DNA of 50,652 nt from Gammaproteobacteria bacterium (GTDB lineage Bacteria; Pseudomonadota; Gammaproteobacteria; Pseudomonadales; Azotimanducaceae): positions 1 to 50,652 of the forward strand of contig JAPOYI010000064.1 in assembly GCA_026706665.1 (NCBI GenBank), in the 5' to 3' direction. Position 1 is the stretch's first letter. Every line of letters begins with the position of its first letter. The notes under the pieces are model-generated. The model was not told the DNA's origin. It worked only from the letters and a program-made list of their open reading frames with translations, and did not search any database. Below are positions 34,004 to 42,134 of this stretch, piece by piece. A program made the translations under genes and the position numbers.

Positions 34004-36967
34004 CTAACGCCACTCGAAACGATAGTTCATGTCCCGAACCACGTTACCGATCACGCGTTCGATCGCATGCGCCCACTGGGCATCGAGGTGGAATCCCAGC
34101 GGCGTGTCGTCTCCCTTCTCAAAAGGCAGATCCCTGCAGCCCTCGAAAATCCTCTGCAATACCTCCCTTCGCAGGTACATCATCGTACCGGACAGGAACT
34201 CCACCTCTCTCGAATCGGGCTTGACGCCCAGGAGGTCCAGAAGTTCCGCAAACTTCTCGGCGTTTTCACGCAGCTTCGTATCGCGGCACCTGCGGGAACC
34301 TATCAGTCCGACCGTTTCGTCGGTCAGCATCAACCTGAGGTTTTCGACCGCTAGTTCACGGGAACCCATGAGAGCACTCAACAGCCGACGGCGCCAGAGC
34401 AGGGCGTCTCCCTCGGCCAGATGCGGACTTTTCTTGGTATGGATCAGGCAGAAAAGTCGGTACTTCTCGAGAGCAATGTCCTGCAACAACCGGAAGTGGC
34501 CGCCGATGTCGCGGCCAATATTCTCGCTTACACGGATCTTTGCGATAGGGAAGGCATCGCTGATACGTCGCTTGAGTTCCGCCGTGAAGGTTGTTTCGAC
34601 GAGGTTGACGTAAAGGTCGTATGTACCCTGAGGCAGGTTCGCAACGTATCCGGCCAGTTCCTCCCAGAGATCCGGATAGTAGACATGCACAAGGACACAT
34701 AGCGGCCGCGTTCCCGGCGTCAACTCGGGGGGCAGGTCGACCGTCTCCAGACTGTGCAATTCAGGCGCCTTGTCGCCGCGCCATGTGTGCAGCCTGGGTT
34801 CCCACCGTCCGTGGGACATGTAATGCCGCAACGCTTGAAGCGGTGATTCGATCGCAAAGCCCTTGAGATCCGGGTATAGATCAACGTAATCCTCAACCTT
34901 GAAGTCCAGCGGAATCTCACGTGGGTCATCGCAGTTCTGAAGCACGAATTCTCCCTTGGAGCCGGCTCGCGACTCGTCACGGCCGTGGTTGCGATAGTGA
35001 TCCAGGAGCGCCTGATCGGTGGACGGGGGCAGGTCTGGATTCAGGTCACGATAGAGTTTGGCATCGAACGTAAACACGTCATCTTCGCGCAGGTCGATCC
35101 GATGCAGCGCTTCGATCACGGGATCGATCTGCTCCGGGTCAACCGCGAACGGGAGCCGCCCTTCGACCGCGCCGTGTGCCAGGTAATGCCGTAACGGATC
35201 CTCCCCGCTATTCCTCACATCCTCGTTGGCGGCCAGGTAGTACTCCGTATCGAACAAGATTGGCGTATCGCCCTGGTCATTGGCCGCGTCAGAATTCAGA
35301 TCCGCTAACTGCAGCCGCCCCGAGGCAACGTATCGCCGCCGGTTGGACCGCCTCGTCCGACGCAGGTTGCGGTCGACGAAGCGCCCCGGCAGCAAGCGGA
35401 GCAACGGGCTCTTCATCCGCCGTCTGAGTGCGCCAAGCGGCATCAACCTCCAGACGAGGCTGAGCGCCCGAAAGATGCCCGTTGACAGGAACCGATGGGT
35501 GCCCCGTAGCGACCTCGATAGCATCGTATTCAGATTCCGCAAGGGTCGGGTGATGCGCCACGAAGTCGACTCGTAGATCGCCTGGATCTGGATGTCCCGC
35601 TCGACGACCGTCCGATCAAGGGACTCGATCCGCATTTCCTGTTCGGTGATCCGGGCATCCTGTTCGGTGATCCGGCTATCCTGTTCGGTGATCCGGCTAT
35701 CCTGTTCGGTGATCCGCGTGTCCTGTTCGGCGACTTGACGGTCGCGCTCGCTCAATAGCCGGCCAACCGAGTCGAGTCGACGATCCCGATCGGCGACCTG
35801 CCGGTCGCGTTCGCTCAATAACCGGCCAACCGAGTCGAGTCGGCGATCCCGATTGGCGACCTGCCGGTCGCGCTCGCTCAACGAATGGCTCACGGAGGCA
35901 AGTTGCAGGTCCCTATCGGCAATGCGCTGGTCCCGGTCCCGAACCGCCTCATCGAGGTCTGTGACCTGGCGATCCCGGCTCACAACGGCCTGTTCCAGCG
36001 ACTGCGCGGTCCGATCAAGCGCCTCGATCTGCGCTTCGTATTCACGATTCTGTTGCATCGCCTGTTTGCCGATCGCAATCGCACGGCTGAAGTTCGGCCC
36101 CGAATCGTTTAACCCTGACCTGATGGAGTCGAGAGTCTGGGCATCGGCTCTCTTCACCGCGCCGCCAGACCAACGGCTGAGGATCTCGAAAACCGTCTTG
36201 ACCCATAGCGAAACCAACGGGTCGTGATGCACGTGGGCATCGTCAAGTACGTGGTGCCGGATCGAGGACGAAATCAGGGACGCAAACTCCGGCTCGGCGA
36301 CGGCAGACACCCCCGGCCACCTGACGTCCAGTTCGGAACCCAGCCTGGTCGCCAGGCTCTTCCAGCGGTCGAGTACGTCCTGGTAGCGAACGAAGGACCG
36401 CTGCAGTTCGCGCGAATCCGCCTCGGCGTCGAGGACGTTTCGCAGCCAGATGAGCATGCCGACCGAAGGATCGATCGCATCGCGTTCCCGCAGCGACGCG
36501 CCTACCTCAAGGGGGTTCCGGACCGGCAGCACCACGACCGGTGCCGCACCGATACGGTCAAGCGCCTCTTCCCAGAACGGCAACAGCCGGCAGATTCGAG
36601 GATCCTTGAGGACGAACAGCCGGCTGTCCCCGAACTCGCTCGCGAGCACCGCCTGCGCCCGGTCGAGAAAACCCTCCGCAACCGCCGATCCGTGCCATCC
36701 GTGATCGAACGCCTCCCAGTCGTCCCAGGAAGAGCCTGCGGACTCGAGAACCGCTTCGTTGAGATCCGCAACCTCCGTGGACTCCCAGTACCCCATGGCA
36801 TTGTGTGCGTCCGCTTCCATCAGGGTCTTGGGAAGGTCGCACCCCAGGCTCGCGAGCAACCTGGTAAGCGCAGAGGTACCACTGCGGTGCATCCCCGCGA
36901 CCAATACACCTAACCTTCGGGCGTTTCCTGCAGGCACGGACACGATGAATGAATCAGAAGAGGTCAC
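34004..36967 (-). CDS. Sulfotransferase / coiled-coil / RgpF-like rhamnan synthesis fusion
   Basis: The protein has 987 aa. Residues about 18-270 are a sulfotransferase-like domain with the PAPS loop GMHRSGTSALTR (His27-Arg36) and VLKDPRICRLLPFW. Residues about 315-470 form a coiled coil with internal repeats (ERDRQVADRDRRLDSVGRLL, then RITEQDS units), ending STSWRITRPLR, a linker often seen in large glycosyltransferases. Three repeats of the FDxEYYLAxNxDV...HYLxHGxxEGR type follow (about 570-740). The last 235 residues match RgpF, with IGRDIGGHF and LIHTKKSPH. Probably sulfates and assembles a rhamnose-rich glycan; order of action unknown. Confidence 0.82.
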   Translation of the reverse strand: MTSSDSFIVSVPAGNARRLGVLVAGMHRSGTSALTRLLASLGCDLPKTLMEADAHNAMGYWESTEVADLNEAVLESAGSSWDDWEAFDHGWHGSAVAEGFLDRAQAVLASEFGDSRLFVLKDPRICRLLPFWEEALDRIGAAPVVVLPVRNPLEVGASLRERDAIDPSVGMLIWLRNVLDAEADSRELQRSFVRYQDVLDRWKSLATRLGSELDVRWPGVSAVAEPEFASLISSSIRHHVLDDAHVHHDPLVSLWVKTVFEILSRWSGGAVKRADAQTLDSIRSGLNDSGPNFSRAIAIGKQAMQQNREYEAQIEALDRTAQSLEQAVVSRDRQVTDLDEAVRDRDQRIADRDLQLASVSHSLSERDRQVANRDRRLDSVGRLLSERDRQVADRDRRLDSVGRLLSERDRQVAEQDTRITEQDSRITEQDSRITEQDARITEQEMRIESLDRTVVERDIQIQAIYESTSWRITRPLRNLNTMLSRSLRGTHRFLSTGIFRALSLVWRLMPLGALRRRMKSPLLRLLPGRFVDRNLRRTRRSNRRRYVASGRLQLADLNSDAANDQGDTPILFDTEYYLAANEDVRNSGEDPLRHYLAHGAVEGRLPFAVDPEQIDPVIEALHRIDLREDDVFTFDAKLYRDLNPDLPPSTDQALLDHYRNHGRDESRAGSKGEFVLQNCDDPREIPLDFKVEDYVDLYPDLKGFAIESPLQALRHYMSHGRWEPRLHTWRGDKAPELHSLETVDLPPELTPGTRPLCVLVHVYYPDLWEELAGYVANLPQGTYDLYVNLVETTFTAELKRRISDAFPIAKIRVSENIGRDIGGHFRLLQDIALEKYRLFCLIHTKKSPHLAEGDALLWRRRLLSALMGSRELAVENLRLMLTDETVGLIGSRRCRDTKLRENAEKFAELLDLLGVKPDSREVEFLSGTMMYLRREVLQRIFEGCRDLPFEKGDDTPLGFHLDAQWAHAIERVIGNVVRDMNYRFEWR
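35641..35724 (-). repeat. Tandem 21-bp coding repeats, 4 units
   Basis: Four 21-bp units (35641-35661, 35662-35682, 35683-35703, 35704-35724) of the form GTTCGGTGATCCGGCTATCCT on the plus strand, encoding RITEQDS heptads of the coiled coil. Two middle units are identical, so the array is prone to slippage. Confidence 0.9.
35735..35923 (-). repeat. Tandem 63-bp coding repeats, 3 units
   Basis: Units 35735-35797 and 35798-35860 differ at only a few bases; 35861-35923 is diverged. They encode 21-residue coiled-coil repeats (SERDRQVADRDRRLDSVGRLL). The length is a multiple of seven residues, so gain or loss of a unit keeps the coil in register. Confidence 0.88.
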
Positions 36968-36995
36968 CCGTTCGGCGCTACCGGCCTGCGCTGCA

Positions 36996-37116
36996 GAACG
37001 GCACGCGAGCGCCGATCAAAGCGCAGGACGCGGGACGGGCGGGATGGGTGATGCAGAGGGCTTGGGCGGGGGTGAAAGACGGCACGCCCGAAGGGCTGAC
37101 GGATTTCATGGCTCTA
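36996..37116 (+). repeat. Dispersed repeat family 1, copy C
   Basis: Longest copy, about 121 bp, matching 5459-5558 with an extra 20-bp segment (GGGACGGGCGGGATGGGTGA). Its end supplies the stop codon of the ybjQ-like gene (37114-37116). Confidence 0.8.
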
Positions 37117-37431
37117 GACCCTCACGGCCGTGCCGCAGGCGGTCACCATGAGCATGCTGCCGCCTTTCCCGACGACCTCATAGTCGAGATCGATGCCCAC
37201 GACGGCGTTCGCGCCCTGCAAGCGGGCGCTCTCCGACATCTCGTTCAGGGCGATTTCGCGCGCCCGGTTCAGCTCTTTCTCATAGGCGCCGGAACGTCCA
37301 CCCACGATGTCTCGGATTCCCGCGAAGAAGTCCCTGAAGATGTTCGCGCCGACAATCGCCTCGCCCGTCACGATGCCCGTGTATTCACGAACGGTCTTCC
37401 CCTGGATCACTGAGGTTGTAGTCAGAATCAT
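37114..37431 (-). CDS. YbjQ/UPF0145 family protein
   Basis: The protein has 105 aa. [25 protein letters not shown] at the start and [33 protein letters not shown] are the family signatures; the fold is a small pentameric domain called heavy-metal-binding in databases, with no proven role. It lies 36 bp behind rnfE on the same strand. The C-terminus ends CGTAVRV with the stop inside repeat copy C. Confidence 0.9.
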   Translation of the reverse strand: MILTTTSVIQGKTVREYTGIVTGEAIVGANIFRDFFAGIRDIVGGRSGAYEKELNRAREIALNEMSESARLQGANAVVGIDLDYEVVGKGGSMLMVTACGTAVRV

Positions 37432-37467
37432 CTGTTGCGCACCCTAAGAACCTTGCCTACTCGTGCG

Positions 37468-38049
37468 CTAAGGATGAACTTGATCCGTTCGGCGATGCAA
37501 CCTCCGTCCGGCGAGGTCGCCACCGGCGCGGACCCCCGCGAGCAGCAACCCCGCGATGATGAAGGCACCTGGCGCGAGCGCCGCGAGCGGAACCGCGAGG
37601 GCGGCGAATTCCCGGGCCGTGCCCAGCGCGACCAGCGCGACCGCAAAACCGCACGCCGTGCCGAGCGCATCCATCAGCGCCCGTCCGACAGGCTGCTTCG
37701 ACGCGAACTGTTCAAGTCGTCCGAGGATCATGCAGTTGGTCACGATAATCTGAACGAAAAGCGCCACGCGTTCGTAGAGATCAAAGGCGTAGGCCTGCAT
37801 CAGCATCGTGACCGCCGATGTGAACGTGGCGATGACAAGGACGAAAAAGGGCAGGCGGACCTCGGCTGGAACGAAGGCGCGAATCAGCGACACCACCCCC
37901 GCCGAACCGAGCAGCACGAAGGCGCTCGCGGCAGCAAGGCCCAGGGCGTTCTCGATGGTGGTGGTCACGGCCAGCAGCGGGCACAACCCGAGAAGCCGGA
38001 CCCAGGCCGGATTCTGACGCCAGGCGGCATCGGCAAAGATGGCCTTCAT
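37468..38049 (-). CDS. rnfE: Electron transport complex subunit RnfE
   Basis: Integral membrane subunit of the Rnf complex, which couples ferredoxin and NADH electron transfer to ion movement. The protein has 193 aa. NPAWVRLLGLCPLLAVTTTIENALG and IIVTNCMILGRLEQFASK are conserved RnfE/RnfA-type motifs. I chose ATG 38049 because it overlaps the rnfG stop in ATGA fashion; the open frame extends nine codons further. Confidence 0.93.
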   Translation of the reverse strand: MKAIFADAAWRQNPAWVRLLGLCPLLAVTTTIENALGLAAASAFVLLGSAGVVSLIRAFVPAEVRLPFFVLVIATFTSAVTMLMQAYAFDLYERVALFVQIIVTNCMILGRLEQFASKQPVGRALMDALGTACGFAVALVALGTAREFAALAVPLAALAPGAFIIAGLLLAGVRAGGDLAGRRLHRRTDQVHP

Positions 38050-38531
38050 TCGGCGCACCAGGTTTCGGCATCCCAACGCGCGAGGGCCTCATCCCGCGCC
38101 CGCAGCACCGCGTTGGAGGTGATCGTGGCGCCCGTCACCGCATCGACACGACTGTCCGCGTCGATGCGCCCGATCCAGTCCGATGGATCGAGGATGTCGG
38201 CAAAACCGGGCGTTTCCCCGTGGCGCGTCACGCGCATGCCCCAAAGCCGTCCGCCCCTGAACGCGGCGACCACGTCCATCGATCCCCCGTAGCCTTGCGC
38301 GACAACCGCCAGCGCCACCAGGTCACGATCGCATGCTGCGACGTCTTCGTGGCCGCGCATCTCGATATCGAACCCCGTGAGTTCCTTGAGCGTGGCCTGT
38401 CGCCGCTGTCGCTCGTTGGCTTCAATGCGGGGTTCGGTAACCGAGTCGATGCCCGCCAGCAATGCGCCGGCGGCAGCCATCAACAGGCCGAGAAAGAGCG
38501 CGGTGCGGATCAGTTTCGCCATCGCGTCCAT
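38046..38531 (-). CDS. rnfG: Electron transport complex subunit RnfG
   Basis: FMN-carrying subunit on the periplasmic side, 161 aa from ATG 38531 (1 bp after the rnfD stop; ATG 38522 is equally possible). One N-terminal transmembrane helix (LIRTALFLGLLMAAAGALLAGI) is present, and the flavinylation motif reads VTGATITSNAV, where the second Thr would carry FMN. It is shorter than most RnfG (about 200 aa) because the central segment is reduced. Confidence 0.9.
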   Translation of the reverse strand: MDAMAKLIRTALFLGLLMAAAGALLAGIDSVTEPRIEANERQRRQATLKELTGFDIEMRGHEDVAACDRDLVALAVVAQGYGGSMDVVAAFRGGRLWGMRVTRHGETPGFADILDPSDWIGRIDADSRVDAVTGATITSNAVLRARDEALARWDAETWCAE

Positions 38532-38532
38532 C

Positions 38533-39444
38533 TCATGTTCGCAGCATGGCCTTGTCCAGAGCCGGCGCGGCCAGGTTGGCGAGCAGCACCGCGAAAGCGA
38601 TGCCGTCCGGGTATGCGCCAAAACTGCGAATGCAATAGATGAGCACGCCGATCGAGATCCCGAAGATCCACTGTGCGCCCACCGAAGATGGCGACGTTAC
38701 CGGATCCGTGGCGATGAAGAACGCCGCCAGCATCGTGCCGCCGGAAAACCAGTGGAACATCGGGGAACCCAGGCTCGCGGAACTTCCGTTGTCATAGCCA
38801 AGGGCGGCACATGCACCCAGCGCGGCGAGCACCGCGACCGGCATTCGCCAGTTCGCGATACGGACAGCGCAGAGATACAGTCCTCCCGCGAGCGCGGCGG
38901 CATTGACCACCTCGAAGCCATGCGCACCCACAAGGCCGAAGGCAGGTGGACGCCAGACTTCCGCCACCGTGGCCCCCTCCCTGAAACGGAAGGCGTCCAG
39001 CGCCGTCGCTCCCGTGAGCACGTCCCAGTCGGCGAAGTGCGCCGGGAAGGCGACCAGCGCGGCGGCGTACCCGACCATCGCGGGGTTGAAGACGTTCTTT
39101 CCGATGCCGCCGTAGAGTTGCTTTGCAAGGATCACCGCCATGGCCGCCGCAAACACGAGGATGCCCGGATGCAACGCCGGCGGAACGGCGATGGCGATCA
39201 GCGCGCAGGTCACCGGCGTGCTGGCATCCTTGACGGCATCGAACGTTCGGAAACGCGCCCAGACCCAGCCCGCCTCCAGGGCGACACCGGCGCCGAGGGC
39301 CACCGCCAGGTTGACAAGCACGCCGGGGCCGAACCAGCAGGTCGCTGCCGCGAACGCCGGGACGAGCGCGGCCCCGGTACGCAGCATGATGCCCCGGGTA
39401 CCTATCGCCGCCAAATCCACGGATATCTGCCATTGACGGAACAC
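38533..39444 (-). CDS. rnfD: Electron transport complex subunit RnfD
   Basis: Integral membrane FMN subunit. Motifs FDAVKDASTPVTCALIAIAVPP, KQLYGGIGKNVFNPAMVGYAAALVAFP (usual form GGLGxNxFNPAM) and MLAAFFIATDPVTSPSS are clear. The N-terminus is unusual: conservation starts only at IMLRTGAALVPAF, and none of the possible starts (GTG 39444, GTG 39420, ATG 39387, TTG 39507) has a Shine-Dalgarno. I list GTG 39444 (303 aa) provisionally. A plus-strand gene occupies the rnfC-rnfD gap, and its insertion may have replaced the original start. Confidence 0.82.
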   Translation of the reverse strand: MFRQWQISVDLAAIGTRGIMLRTGAALVPAFAAATCWFGPGVLVNLAVALGAGVALEAGWVWARFRTFDAVKDASTPVTCALIAIAVPPALHPGILVFAAAMAVILAKQLYGGIGKNVFNPAMVGYAAALVAFPAHFADWDVLTGATALDAFRFREGATVAEVWRPPAFGLVGAHGFEVVNAAALAGGLYLCAVRIANWRMPVAVLAALGACAALGYDNGSSASLGSPMFHWFSGGTMLAAFFIATDPVTSPSSVGAQWIFGISIGVLIYCIRSFGAYPDGIAFAVLLANLAAPALDKAMLRT

Positions 39445-39509
39445 TGAGGAGGATTGTGCGCTACAATCGAGCGCCTTCGATGATGTGGTCGCAGCATGGC
39501 CCCACAACG

Positions 39510-39812
39510 ATGAACATGGAGCTTTTGACCATCTTGTTGTCCGTCATCGGGGTGGGGGTCGCGCTCAGCGTTCAGGTGCGTTCCGGCAATCGCAGGCTCG
39601 AAACACGGATCGACACCGAGATGGATCGGCTGGACAACCGCATGGATCGGCTGGACAACCGCATGGATCGGCTGGACAACCGCATGGACAGCATCGATTT
39701 GCGAATGAAGGGCATCGAAACCGAGGTAAACAGCCTGGGCAAGGAAGTCGCTCACCTGTCCGGCCTCGTCGAGGGCCTTCGCGAGGCCATTGCACACAAC
39801 CGCGCCGCCTGA
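39510..39812 (+). CDS. Small membrane-anchored coiled-coil protein inside the rnf operon
   Basis: The protein has 100 aa. One transmembrane helix (LLTILLSVIGVGVALSV) leads a coiled coil built from three identical 21-bp units at 39621-39683 (MDRLDNR heptads), then LGKEVAHLSGLVEGLREAI. It is opposite in strand to the rnf genes and ends 11 bp from the rnfC stop. The start is uncertain: GTG 39456, ATG 39480 and ATG 39510 are in frame. TACAAT at 39466 could be a -10 for the later starts. Function unknown. Confidence 0.6.
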   Translation: MNMELLTILLSVIGVGVALSVQVRSGNRRLETRIDTEMDRLDNRMDRLDNRMDRLDNRMDSIDLRMKGIETEVNSLGKEVAHLSGLVEGLREAIAHNRAA

Positions 39813-39823
39813 CGACAAGGGGC

Positions 39824-41053
39824 TCAGCCCGGTCGCGTCCATTCGCGGCGGGAAGCCATGCGGGCTTCACGTTCCCTGCGCTCATCCGCGCGCTGCCGTT
39901 CCAGGCGCGCTGAGCGAGCGGTGAACCGGTCCCGCGCGACCGCGGCGTCGCGACCGCGGCGTTCCCGCTCACGACGTTCCGACTTGCCGTACCGGAATGT
40001 CGCGAGTAGCGGCAATCGGCTTGGGCATGCCATGTCGCACGCGCCGCATTCGACACAGTGGTCAAGTCTCAACGCGTCCATCCCGGTCCAATGCCCTGCG
40101 TTGATGTGACGAAACAGTTCCTGCGGTAGCAATCCTTCCGGACAGGAGTCCGCGCACCAACCGCAGCGGATGCACGGACTCGACTCCACGGGAGTCTTCA
40201 CGGTGACCGCGCGCGTGGTCTTCGCAATCGACTCGCCTTGCCTCGCCAGCCAGCCCGTGACAGGCCCGCCGACCGTGACCTCGCCCGCCGGCAACGCCAG
40301 TTCCCGGACGGGGTGGCCGATGCGCAGCCAGCAGTTCTCGTCCTGCACGGTAACCACGCGTTCAACCAGGCGCTCCCCGCAGTGCCACGCGCGGTGAACT
40401 GCGAACACCGTGGCCGCGTTGAACACGACGATGCCGAGGTCAGTGGGATTACCGTCCTGCAATTCCATGCCCAGCAATCGCCGCACGAGCGTACGCTCCG
40501 AACCCGAGGGATAGGGGCCCGTCACTCGCGCCACCTCGGTGTCTGGAATATCTACATCCCTGCCCTCGCCGAGAGCGAGGATCGTCCGCGAAGCTCCCAG
40601 GTAGTCCGCCAGGGCACGCAGACCTGCCAGGATCTCGTCCTCATGGTCGCGCAGCAGGGAACGGTCCGCCGACACATCCGGCTCGCATTCAACGGCATTG
40701 ACGACGAGGGTCGTGACCGCGGCACGCTTCGCTTGCCGGAGCTTCAGCCAGGTCGGATAGCCGGCCCCGCCCAAGCCGACAATACCCGCATCGCAGACCC
40801 GTCTTGCCAGGTCTTCTGCCGCCAGTGGCGGCAATGCGTCTTCAAGCCCGTCGGGATGCAGCAGCACCTCGGCCTGCGTCACTTCGACTACGCCCGACGC
40901 GGCCGCATGCAGGAGCCCCGCCGTCCGTGCGTTTCCGGCAGCAAGCACCTCCCCGGCAAGGACGCGGGTCCCCGAAGCCACCCGCGGCTCATACCGTCCG
41001 ATGCGGGTGAGCAACGGGTATCGCAAGACAGAAGGCAGGGGTAAACGCTTCAC
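39824..41053 (-). CDS. rnfC: Electron transport complex subunit RnfC
   Basis: Peripheral NADH-side subunit of 409 aa. GGAGYPTWLKL and NAVECEPDVSADR form the NADH/FMN site, and two 4Fe-4S motifs follow (CIRCGWCADSCPEG and CVECGACDMACPSR). The C-terminus is an Arg/Glu-rich coiled tail (FRYGKSERRERERRGRD). The start GTG 41053 overlaps the rnfB stop by 4 bp; ATG 41065 is an alternative. The N-terminus lacks the common GG-H-P segment. Confidence 0.93.
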   Translation of the reverse strand: MKRLPLPSVLRYPLLTRIGRYEPRVASGTRVLAGEVLAAGNARTAGLLHAAASGVVEVTQAEVLLHPDGLEDALPPLAAEDLARRVCDAGIVGLGGAGYPTWLKLRQAKRAAVTTLVVNAVECEPDVSADRSLLRDHEDEILAGLRALADYLGASRTILALGEGRDVDIPDTEVARVTGPYPSGSERTLVRRLLGMELQDGNPTDLGIVVFNAATVFAVHRAWHCGERLVERVVTVQDENCWLRIGHPVRELALPAGEVTVGGPVTGWLARQGESIAKTTRAVTVKTPVESSPCIRCGWCADSCPEGLLPQELFRHINAGHWTGMDALRLDHCVECGACDMACPSRLPLLATFRYGKSERRERERRGRDAAVARDRFTARSARLERQRADERREREARMASRREWTRPG

Positions 41054-41559
41054 GGCCGCTCCCACTTCAAGATCGCCGCCGCCGTAGGTTCAAGGGAAAT
41101 GCAGTCCACCGGACACGGAGGAATGCAGAGTTCGCATCCCGTGCAGCGCTCCTCGATGACCGTGTGCACGTACTTGTTGGCACCGGCGATAGCGTCCACC
41201 GGACAGGCATGGAGACAGAGCGCGCAGCCGATGCACGCCGCCTCGTCGATTACTGCAACGCTGTCGGCAGGCGCGCCGACTACGGGTTGCTCCGCCTCCC
41301 GGCCGAGCAGCTTTGCCACTGCCTCGGCGGTCGCCTGCCCGCCGGGAGGGCACAGATCGAGCGGCGCGCCGGCTGCCATGGCTTCGGCGTAGGGCCGGCA
41401 GCCGGGATAGCCGCACTGTGCGCACTGCGTTTGCGGCAACAGGGCATCGATGGCCGCGGCAAGGCCGTCGTCGTCCCTGGCGAGATGCCTGCGCGCGAGT
41501 CCGAGCGCCACACCGACGACCAGGCCAAGCACGCCGAGAACCAGGGCTGCAGCGATCAT
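41050..41559 (-). CDS. rnfB: Electron transport complex subunit RnfB
   Basis: Ferredoxin-like subunit of 169 aa. An N-terminal transmembrane helix is followed by the Fe-S domain CAQCGYPGCRPYAEA...CPPGG and two ferredoxin motifs, CIGCALCLHACPVDAI and CTGCELCIPPCPVDCI. It overlaps rnfA and rnfC by 4 bp each, giving tight translational coupling. Confidence 0.96.
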   Translation of the reverse strand: MIAAALVLGVLGLVVGVALGLARRHLARDDDGLAAAIDALLPQTQCAQCGYPGCRPYAEAMAAGAPLDLCPPGGQATAEAVAKLLGREAEQPVVGAPADSVAVIDEAACIGCALCLHACPVDAIAGANKYVHTVIEERCTGCELCIPPCPVDCISLEPTAAAILKWERP

Positions 41560-42134
41560 TGGCCGAGACCCTTGAGGCCCTGGAAGGCAAGCGATATGAT
41601 CCCTACGGTTATCAAGGCAACCGGTATGCCCGCCACCGCGGGCGCGATCACGTCCGTTTCCAGGCGCTCACGCAGGGCCGCAAAGCAGACGATCACGATA
41701 GAAAACCCGGCGGCGGCACCGAGAGCCACGGCGATGGTCTGCAGCAGCCCCGTGCCGGCATCGGTAACGATCAGGGCCACGCCGAGCACCGCGCAGTTGG
41801 AGGTGATCAACGGCAGGTAGATTCCGAGCACCTGGTGCAGGACCGGGCTCACAAGCCTGACAAAGGCCTCGGTGAACTGAACCACCCCGGCGATGGCGAC
41901 GATGAAAGCGACGATCCTGAGGTAGCCGAGGTCGAGCGGCGCCAGGACATGGTGGTGCATCGCGAACGCGGCGAGGCTGGACACGGTCAGAACGAAGGCC
42001 GTCGCGAGTCCCATGGGCAGGGCCGTGTCGAACCGGTTGGAAACCCCCATGAAGGGACACAGTCCGAGGAACTGGACCAGCACGAAGTTGTTGACCAGCG
42101 CGGCCGTGACGAGCAGAAGCAGCAGCTCGCTCAG
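41556..42134 (-). CDS. rnfA: Electron transport complex subunit RnfA, CTG start
   Basis: Integral membrane subunit with FVLVQFLGLCPFMGVSNR and LPLITSNCAVLGVAL. The conserved N-terminus SELLLLLVTAALVNNFVLVQF is encoded in frame only if translation starts at CTG 42134, right after the metG TAA. GGAGGT lies 7 nt upstream of that CTG. The next alternative, GTG 42083, would delete most of the first transmembrane helix. With CTG the protein has 192 aa, the usual size. Confidence 0.9.
   Translation of the reverse strand: MSELLLLLVTAALVNNFVLVQFLGLCPFMGVSNRFDTALPMGLATAFVLTVSSLAAFAMHHHVLAPLDLGYLRIVAFIVAIAGVVQFTEAFVRLVSPVLHQVLGIYLPLITSNCAVLGVALIVTDAGTGLLQTIAVALGAAAGFSIVIVCFAALRERLETDVIAPAVAGIPVALITVGIISLAFQGLKGLGQ

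Noticed and set aside
35641-35923. Regular 21- and 63-bp repeats that could suggest a CRISPR array
   Set aside because: They are back to back without spacers, are multiples of three and encode coiled-coil heptads in a long gene.
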